From: Cupriavidus basilensis
Lineage (GTDB): Bacteria; Pseudomonadota; Gammaproteobacteria; Burkholderiales; Burkholderiaceae
Assembly: GCF_000876015.1 (NCBI RefSeq)
Contig: NZ_BBQM01000004.1
Location: forward strand, 62,001-126,000
DNA: 64,000 nt
Direction of reading: 5' to 3'
Numbering within the stretch: the first letter of the stretch is position 1; the number at the start of each line of letters is the position of its first letter. Shown one piece after another: positions 58,373 through 64,000 of this stretch. The notes beneath the pieces were generated by a model. The model searched no databases, was not told where the DNA came from, and saw only the letters and a program-made list of their open reading frames with translations. Position numbers and translations under genes: made by a program.

Positions 58373-59389
58373 ATGCAAGCGGCAATCGTCGAAGCCGGCT
58401 ACGGCTCCGATCCGGTCGGCCTGGTCAGCGGCTTCCGCTTTCCGCCGGGCGAGGCGGGCCGGCCCATCGACTCGGCCAGCGCGTCCGCCTGGCTCAAGTC
58501 GCCGCCGCCCGGCGACGAATTCATCTGGCTGCATTTCAACCTCGCCCACAGCGCCTGCGAGCGCTGGCTCAAGGGGCAGATGGAGCTGCCCGAAGGGTTT
58601 TTCGAGGCGCTGCGCGAAGGCTCGCGCTCCACGCGCATCGAACGCCTGGACACGGCGCTGCTGGCCGTGGTCAACGACGTCATCTATAACTTCGGCGTCA
58701 CTTCCACCGACATCTCCACGCTGTGGGCCTGCGCCGACCGCCGCCTGCTGGTGACGGCGCGCCTCAAGCCGCTGCGCTCGGTGGACCAGTTGCGCGCCTC
58801 GGTCAAGCGCGGCGAGGTGTTCGCCTCGCCGCTGTCGCTGCTGGTGCACCTGCTGCGCGACCAGGCCGACGTGCTGGTGCACATCGTGCGCGAGACCACC
58901 GCCAACGTGGATCAGATCGAGGACCGCCTGCTATCCCAGCGGCTGCAGGGCAACCGCGTGGAGCTGGGCTCGATGCGGCGCGGGCTGGTGCGCCTGCAGC
59001 GCCTGCTGGCGCCCGAGCCCGGCGCGCTGTTCCGCCTGCTCAACCGGCCGCCGCCGTGGCTGCGCGAGGAAGACAGCCTGGACCTGCGCGCCTCCACCGA
59101 GGAGTTCTCGCTGGTGCTCAACGACCTCACGGCGCTGGTCGAGCGCATCAAGCTGCTGCAGGAAGAGATCGCCGCCACGCTCAACGAGCAGACCAACCGC
59201 ACGCTGTTCACGCTGACCCTGGTGACGGTGCTGGCGCTGCCGATCAACATCGTGGCCGGCTTCTTCGGCATGAACGTGGGCGGCATCCCGCTGGCCGACC
59301 ACCCGCACGGCTTCTGGGTGCTGGTGGTGCTGGTGGCCAGCTTCACCGTGCTGGCCGGGCGCTGGGCGTTCCGCAAGCAGGACTCCTGA
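58373..59389 (+). CDS. CorA/ZntB-family metal transporter
   Basis: A 338-residue CorA-fold protein: a long soluble cytoplasmic funnel and two C-terminal membrane helices with the GMNVGG motif at about residues 299-304. GMN is the CorA signature; the GMNVGG form and acidic periplasmic loop suit ZntB-like Zn2+/Mg2+ transporters. Substrate is uncertain. Confidence 0.92.
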   Translation: MQAAIVEAGYGSDPVGLVSGFRFPPGEAGRPIDSASASAWLKSPPPGDEFIWLHFNLAHSACERWLKGQMELPEGFFEALREGSRSTRIERLDTALLAVVNDVIYNFGVTSTDISTLWACADRRLLVTARLKPLRSVDQLRASVKRGEVFASPLSLLVHLLRDQADVLVHIVRETTANVDQIEDRLLSQRLQGNRVELGSMRRGLVRLQRLLAPEPGALFRLLNRPPPWLREEDSLDLRASTEEFSLVLNDLTALVERIKLLQEEIAATLNEQTNRTLFTLTLVTVLALPINIVAGFFGMNVGGIPLADHPHGFWVLVVLVASFTVLAGRWAFRKQDS

Positions 59390-59509
59390 ACGGCGCACCA
59401 CCGCGGCGCGGCGCGGCCCCGGGGCCACGCCGCGTCGCGAGGCAACCGTTCATGCCGGCGTCATATGGCGATGCTAGCGTGGCACGTTGTTGCGAACAGG
59501 AGCGTGCAA

Positions 59510-60427
59510 ATGAGGCCAGAAGAGAGCGATCTGATCCGGCGTATCCACCGCGAGGTGGCCGATCACTACGACGAAGAACTCGAACTGGAGCTGGAGGACC
59601 ACCACGTCGACACGCTGTTCGGCGAGGGCGGCGGCGGCCTGGACGAGGCCGAGCGCGCCATGCGCCGCCACTACTTCCGCGAGCTGTTCCGCCTGCAGGG
59701 CGAACTGGTCAAGCTGCAGAGCTGGGTGGTGGACACCGGCCACAAGGTTGTGATCCTGTTCGAGGGGCGCGATGCCGCCGGCAAGGGCGGCGTGATCAAG
59801 CGCATCACGCAGCGGCTCAATCCGCGCGTGGCCCGCGTGGCGGCGCTGCCGGCGCCCAACGACCGCGAGCGCACGCAGTGGTATTTCCAGCGCTATGTCT
59901 CGCACCTGCCGGCCGCCGGCGAGATCGTGCTGTTCGACCGTTCCTGGTACAACCGCGCCGGCGTCGAGCACGTGATGGGTTTCTGCAGCGACGACCAGTA
60001 CGAGGAATTCTTCCGCTCGGTGCCGGAGTTCGAGCGCATGCTGGTGCGCTCGGGCATCCAGGTCATCAAGTACTGGTTCTCGATCTCCGACGAGGAGCAG
60101 CACCTGCGCTTCCTCTCGCGCATCCACGACCCGCTCAAGCAGTGGAAGCTCAGCCCGATGGACCTGGAGTCGCGCCGCCGCTGGGAAGACTACACGCGCG
60201 CCAAGGAAGTCATGATGGAGCGCACCCACATCGCCGAGGCGCCGTGGTGGGTGGTGCAGGCCGTGGACAAGAAGAAGGCGCGCCTGAACTGCATCCACCA
60301 CCTGCTGCAGCAGATGCCCTACGTCGAGCGCACGCAGCCGCCGGTGGTGCTGCCGCAGCGCGAGCGGCACGAGGACTACTCGCGCCAGCCGGTGCCGCAG
60401 GAAATGATCGTTCCCGAGATTTACTGA
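59510..60427 (+). CDS. ppk2: polyphosphate kinase 2
   Basis: A 305-residue PPK2 with Walker A EGRDAAGKGG (85-94), the FDRSWYNRAGVE Walker B and a lid region near RTQWYFQRYV. It uses polyphosphate to phosphorylate nucleotides. An acidic N-terminal stretch (YDEELELELED) is present. ATG 59510 follows an AGGAG site. Confidence 0.95.
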   Translation: MRPEESDLIRRIHREVADHYDEELELELEDHHVDTLFGEGGGGLDEAERAMRRHYFRELFRLQGELVKLQSWVVDTGHKVVILFEGRDAAGKGGVIKRITQRLNPRVARVAALPAPNDRERTQWYFQRYVSHLPAAGEIVLFDRSWYNRAGVEHVMGFCSDDQYEEFFRSVPEFERMLVRSGIQVIKYWFSISDEEQHLRFLSRIHDPLKQWKLSPMDLESRRRWEDYTRAKEVMMERTHIAEAPWWVVQAVDKKKARLNCIHHLLQQMPYVERTQPPVVLPQRERHEDYSRQPVPQEMIVPEIY

Positions 60428-60489
60428 GCCGGCGACGGGCGAAGGACGCCGCCGCCCGGGCCGCCCGGGCTGTCGACGAAGCCGGCTCA
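60425..60489. repeat. GC-rich inverted repeat after ppk2
   Basis: TGAGCCGGC (60425-60433, including the stop codon) pairs with GCCGGCTCA (60481-60489), with inner CCCGGG copies at 60455-60460 and 60464-60469. The rest of the 363-base gap holds no gene I can support; an AT-richer stretch near 60707-60735 (TTTGTCTTGATTTG) may be the promoter of the next gene. Confidence 0.7.
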
Positions 60490-60790
60490 CCGCTTGTGTT
60501 CTCCCCCGCCCGCCGTGCAATGCGGCTCCGCGAAGCGCGGCAAGACGGGTTCCCGACGATGACCGTCCTTTCCGCGCGCCGCCTGGCGCCGCGCGGCCCC
60601 CCGGGCCACGCCGCCGATGGCAATATACCGGCGGCCGGCGGCCGACCGACCCCGCGGCGCAGCGCGGACATCCCATGCCGAACTAAAGCTCCCCGCCGCG
60701 GCTGCCGATATTTGTCTTGATTTGTATTGGCCAATGAATGCGCCGGCTGCCGCCGGCCGCCGCTTATCCCCGAAACGGAGCAAGAAGAAC

Positions 60791-62485
60791 ATGTCGGACA
60801 CCAGAATCCGCCCGCGCGCCAGCGTCCTCGCATCCCTCCTGGCCGCCGCCGCGCTGGCCGCCTGCGGCGGCGGAGGGGACAGCGCCCCGGCCCCCCAGAC
60901 CACCAGCGGCCCGGTGGTGCCCCCGGTGGTCGCCGCGCCGGCCCCGACCATGCCGGCGCTGGCGCCCGCGTGCGCCGGCACCGAATGCGGCGCGGCCGAC
61001 GGCAGCAACTACAGCGGCAGCGGCACGGGCGTCTGGTCGGCCTCCAACACGGCCGGCGTCGCGCTCGACCTGCCGGTCTCCATCGGCGGCGTGAACGGCA
61101 AGCCGGTCACGCTGCTCTACACCAACGGCGCCACCGCGCAGGCCATGCCGGCGCTGTCGCTGTCGGTGATCCAGCCGGTGGTGGGCAGCCTGTCGGTGCA
61201 GTCCGCGCAGGCCGCGCCGTCGGCGCGCGCCGAGCAGACCATGCGCGACATCGGCGAGTTCAACCGCACGGGCTGGGCCGCGCTGGCCGGCGCCAAGCAT
61301 CCTGCCAGCCAGTCGGAGATGGCCGCGCCGCCGCCGCACGCCTCCGTGGTCAGCGACGTCAAGAGCTGGTACCACACCGACGGCACGTCGCGCTCGGCCA
61401 CGCTCGAGCGGCAGGTCAGCGCGCCGGACGGCACCGTGGTCAACTTCTGGGTGGAAACCACCGAGTGGACGCAGGCCGGCGGCAAGGTCAGCGACACCAT
61501 CCTCGATGCGCTCGCCAGCGGCTTTGCCGGCTCCGGCGGCATCTATTCGATGCTGACCTCGGTCGGCGGCCCGCTGTGGGGGCCGCACAGCTACAGCAAC
61601 CTGATTGCCGGCACCGGCCAGCCCGTCGACATCGTCATCCTGAACTTCGACAACAACGCCACGCCGTTCGGCACGGTCGGGTATTTCTGGGGCGTGCACA
61701 ATCTGCTGAAGACGTCGGATGCGCGCAGCAACGAGTCGCTGTCGCTCTATCTCGATTCCGAGACGCTCTACCTGGGCGGCACCGAGGGCATGAAGTCGAT
61801 GAAGATGACGATGGCGCACGAAGGCATGCACATGCAGAACTTCTACCGCCGCGGCGTCAAGGCCGGCTCGCAGTACGCGTTCCAGACCTGGCTCGAGGAA
61901 ATGTCCGCGATGATGATGGAAGACTTCGCCAGCCATACCATCGACCCGAGCTACAACGCGATCCGCGACGTGCGCTTCCGCGACTACCTGGGCTACGGCA
62001 ACGGCAACTTCAATTGCAACATCCTGAACTTCACCGGCTTCGGCCCGACCTGCGAAAGCTATTCGGTGTCGGGCAGCTTCGGCGGCTTCCTCGATCGCCA
62101 GCTCGGGCTGGCCTTCTACAAGGACCTGCTCGCGCGCACCACCAGCACCGACTCGAAGACCGTGCTCGACCAGGCCATCAAGGCCGCGCGCGCCGATTCC
62201 GGCTTCGAGCAGGAACTGCAGCGCTGGAGCGTGACCAGCAACGCGCTGATGCCGGCCGTCTCCTCGCCCGCGCGCTACGGTTATCCCGAGCGGATCGACG
62301 GCGGCTTCACGCTGCCGGTGATCGATCCGTCGCTGTATGGCGCGATCCGCAAGCTGCCGAGCTCGGTGGCCGCCACGCTGCAGCCGTATGGCAGCTTCCC
62401 GGTGGTGCGCGGCGGCACCGGCGCCACCTTCAGCGAGACCGTGCGCGTGCCGGCCGGCTCGACCCTGTCGGTGGTGGTGTACTGA
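60791..62485 (+). CDS. lipoprotein M30-like zinc metallopeptidase
   Basis: A 564-residue protein. The N-terminal lipobox LAAC (Cys25) directs it to the membrane. The zinc motif is HEGMH (His343-His347), followed by EEMSAMMMEDFASH, with Glu residues that could be the third ligand, as in M30/hyicolysin-like enzymes. A Gly/Ser-rich beta domain precedes it. ATG 60791 has GGAG upstream; an earlier in-frame ATG is not supported. Substrate unknown. Confidence 0.85.
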   Translation: MSDTRIRPRASVLASLLAAAALAACGGGGDSAPAPQTTSGPVVPPVVAAPAPTMPALAPACAGTECGAADGSNYSGSGTGVWSASNTAGVALDLPVSIGGVNGKPVTLLYTNGATAQAMPALSLSVIQPVVGSLSVQSAQAAPSARAEQTMRDIGEFNRTGWAALAGAKHPASQSEMAAPPPHASVVSDVKSWYHTDGTSRSATLERQVSAPDGTVVNFWVETTEWTQAGGKVSDTILDALASGFAGSGGIYSMLTSVGGPLWGPHSYSNLIAGTGQPVDIVILNFDNNATPFGTVGYFWGVHNLLKTSDARSNESLSLYLDSETLYLGGTEGMKSMKMTMAHEGMHMQNFYRRGVKAGSQYAFQTWLEEMSAMMMEDFASHTIDPSYNAIRDVRFRDYLGYGNGNFNCNILNFTGFGPTCESYSVSGSFGGFLDRQLGLAFYKDLLARTTSTDSKTVLDQAIKAARADSGFEQELQRWSVTSNALMPAVSSPARYGYPERIDGGFTLPVIDPSLYGAIRKLPSSVAATLQPYGSFPVVRGGTGATFSETVRVPAGSTLSVVVY

Positions 62486-62496
62486 GCGGGCGCGCC

Positions 62497-62829
62497 ATGC
62501 ACCGCATCCTGCTCCTGGCCGCGGTGCTGTGCCTGGCGCTGGCCGCCTGCGCCCAGCCGGCGCCGTCGGCGCAGTCGGGCAATACGGTCACGCTCACGGG
62601 CAGGGTGGCGGTCAACGGCAGCGCCGGGTTCCAGCAGCCGGTGCTGATTACCGCCGGCGGCCAGGCGTGGCAGCTCGACGCGCTGCCGCTGGAACAGGCC
62701 CGCGCGCTGGACGGCCGCGCGGTGACGGTCACTGGCGTGGTGCTGCGCGCCGCCGCGCCGGGCACCTGGGGGCCGGCCGTGCGCGTCGAGCGCGTGGCAC
62801 CTGCGGAGGGCGCGCCGGCCGCGCGCTAG
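62497..62829 (+). CDS. small lipoprotein
   Basis: A 110-residue protein with lipobox LAAC (Cys18) and a small beta-rich domain (VTLTGRVAVNGSAGFQQPVL). It lies 11 bases after the metallopeptidase, so they are probably cotranscribed. Its stop overlaps the convergent regulator gene. Confidence 0.8.
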   Translation: MHRILLLAAVLCLALAACAQPAPSAQSGNTVTLTGRVAVNGSAGFQQPVLITAGGQAWQLDALPLEQARALDGRAVTVTGVVLRAAAPGTWGPAVRVERVAPAEGAPAAR

Positions 62830-63920
62830 CGCCCGGCGCCGCCGCGCGGGAAGGCTTCTTCCAGCGTCAGCACGGTGCCGGTGAGGCTGCCGTCGTAGCC
62901 GGGCAGGGCATCCACCACCTGGCGGAAGCTGCCGCTGCGCAGCGCCGCCACGGCGCCCGCCAGCGCGGGGCTCTGCAGCCGCTCGCGCTCGATGGCGAAG
63001 AAATAGCGCTCCTTGAGCACCGGCACGAAATCGAGGCCGAAGCGCCGCGCCGCCGTCTCCACCCCGAACCCCGCATCCGCCATGCCGCTGCCGATGTAGG
63101 CGGCCACCGCCGCGTGGGTGAACTCGCCGTTGCTGTAGCCCTCGATGCGGCTGCTGTCGATGCCGCGCGCCTCCAGCATCAGGTCCAGCAGCAGCCGCGT
63201 GCCGGAGCCGGTCTGGCGGTTGACGAAGCGCACGTCGGGCCGGCACAGGTCGCGCAGGCCGGTGACGCCGCGCGGGTTGCCCGGCCGCACGAAGAGACCC
63301 TGCGAGCGCACCGCGAGGTGGATCAGCAGGTGCGTCTCGGGCCGGATCCAGGCGGCGAAGCGCGCCAGCGTGCGCTGCTCGAACTCGCCGATCGGCACAT
63401 GGAAGCCGGCGATGTCGCAGCCGCCCTGGGCCAGCGCCGCCACCGCCTCCAGGCTGCCGCAGTATTTCAGGTCGTGGCGCACCTGGTGGGTCTCGAGGAA
63501 GTCGTGCAGCGCCGCCACCGCGAAGCCGTGGCTGGCGTGCAGGCGCAGCGCGGGCTCGGCGCGGTCCACCAGTTTCTTGATCTCGATCTCCAGCTCCGAG
63601 GCCAGGCTTTCCAGCGTCGGCGACAGCCGCGCGGCGATGCGCTTGCTGGCCCACACCAGCTGCTGCGCCAGCGGCGACAGCGCGCTGCCGCGCCCGCGCG
63701 TCTTGGCGATCAGCGCGCCGCCGAACAGCGCCTCGGCATCACGCAGGATGCCCCAGGCGTAGCGGTAGGACAGGCCGCTGGCCTGCGCCGACTGGCTGAT
63801 GCTGCCGGTGCTTTCGATCAGGCCCAGCAGGCCGACCAGGCGCGACACGTCGAGCGCCGGCCCGGCGCCGGGATCGTCGGCGCGGACCTGCAGATGCGGT
63901 TCGATGGAGATGCGTAACAT
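62826..63920 (-). CDS. ModE-like winged-helix regulator with periplasmic-binding-protein-like domain
   Basis: A 364-residue regulator: an N-terminal ModE/LysR-type helix-turn-helix (LGLIESTGSISQSAQASGLS, YRYAWGILRDAE) and a substrate-binding-like domain (about 110-350: HASHGFAVAALHDFL, NRQTGSGTRLLLDLML). Proteins of this form lie near molybdate- or formate-dehydrogenase-related genes; the target is off the window. The start codon lies inside an inverted repeat. Confidence 0.88.
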   Translation of the reverse strand: MLRISIEPHLQVRADDPGAGPALDVSRLVGLLGLIESTGSISQSAQASGLSYRYAWGILRDAEALFGGALIAKTRGRGSALSPLAQQLVWASKRIAARLSPTLESLASELEIEIKKLVDRAEPALRLHASHGFAVAALHDFLETHQVRHDLKYCGSLEAVAALAQGGCDIAGFHVPIGEFEQRTLARFAAWIRPETHLLIHLAVRSQGLFVRPGNPRGVTGLRDLCRPDVRFVNRQTGSGTRLLLDLMLEARGIDSSRIEGYSNGEFTHAAVAAYIGSGMADAGFGVETAARRFGLDFVPVLKERYFFAIERERLQSPALAGAVAALRSGSFRQVVDALPGYDGSLTGTVLTLEEAFPRGGAGR

Positions 63921-63938
63921 ATGCGAAAAATAGCATAT
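63919..63938. promoter_or_regulatory. inverted repeat over the ModE-like regulator start and divergent promoter
   Basis: ATATGC (63919-63924) and GCATAT (63933-63938) with an eight-base spacer. It overlaps the regulator start codon and touches the -35 box of the divergent promoter, a layout expected for an autoregulatory operator. Confidence 0.72.
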
Positions 63939-63966
63939 TGCCCGAATGGATCCAACTGCCTATAGT
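63938..63966 (+). promoter_or_regulatory. sigma-70-like promoter of the next gene beyond the window
   Basis: TTGCCC (63938-63943), 17-base spacer, TATAGT (63961-63966). It reads rightwards out of the window, away from the ModE-like gene. The downstream gene is not visible. Confidence 0.7.
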
Positions 63967-64000
63967 CCGCTCAAAGAGGCATTGCAGGCTGGCCGATATG

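Noticed and set aside
59480-59493. TGGCACG-TTG-TTGC before ppk2, resembling sigma-54
   Set aside because: The spacer is one base too short and there is no NifA site nearby; ppk2 is not a nif gene.

Overview
This 64 kb window is GC-rich (roughly 70 percent G+C by eye). It looks like a chromosome or large replicon of a beta-proteobacterium of the Burkholderiales, most likely Cupriavidus-like. The grounds are Bug-type tripartite tricarboxylate receptors, a TctA permease, several class III CoA-transferases, IclR and LysR regulators, a PPK2, and the overall codon style. About 39 kb (2.4-40.4 kb) is a nitrogen-fixation (nif) island, flanked by ordinary metabolic and housekeeping genes. No tRNA, rRNA, insertion sequence or CRISPR was seen.

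Layout. Positions 1-2.4 kb hold the end of a Fis-type activator, a Lys/Ala-rich protein, an isochorismatase-like hydrolase and an IclR regulator. Positions 2.4-8.3 kb (minus strand) carry nifV-cysE-nifW-fixABCX, which provides homocitrate, O-acetylserine, nitrogenase maturation and electron transfer through an electron-bifurcating flavoprotein. Positions 8.5-13.4 kb (minus) carry iscS-iscU-two A-type carriers-hscA-fdx, an Isc-style Fe-S system used here instead of nifU. Then come nifA (13.6-15.3 kb) and one long plus-strand run, nifB-fdxN-nifIscA-LRV-nifZ-nifZ-like-orf-nifS-nifT-orf-DegT-like-SIR2-like-[2Fe-2S] ferredoxin-amine oxidase (15.6-25.7 kb). A minus-strand operon follows: truncated haemoglobin-unknown-ankyrin-NifO-like-FmdB (25.7-28.2 kb). 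Diverging from it is nifHDK with three accessory genes (28.6-34.3 kb), then nifENX-DUF269-DUF683-fdxB-nifQ (34.5-39.5 kb) and a globin-like gene.

Regulation. Seven sequences of the sigma-54 -24/-12 type (GG-N10-GC) precede nifV, iscS, nifB, the haemoglobin operon, nifH, nifE and the distal globin gene. Exact TGT-N10-ACA NifA sites lie upstream of nifV and nifB and between the haemoglobin operon and nifH. NifA has the C-x11-C-x19-C-x4-C signature of oxygen-sensitive NifA, and no nifL is present, so oxygen control is probably built into NifA. nifU, nifM, nifL, nifF and modABC are not in the window.

Positions 40.6-64 kb hold an exported alpha/beta hydrolase and a catabolic block (41.9-51.8 kb) of flavoprotein, two Bug receptors, enoyl-CoA hydratase, MaoC hydratase, three class III CoA-transferases and a LysR regulator, probably for a carboxylate degraded as its CoA ester. 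Small hypothetical genes follow, with a cold-shock gene, an isolated tctA, a HisN-like phosphatase, an Hsp70-like protein, a CorA/ZntB-type transporter, ppk2, a lipoprotein metallopeptidase, a small lipoprotein and a ModE-like regulator beside a divergent promoter at the right edge. Intergenic stretches over 300 bases are 13332-13652, 15345-15652 and 28195-28588 (regulatory sites listed) and 60428-60790 (an inverted repeat only).
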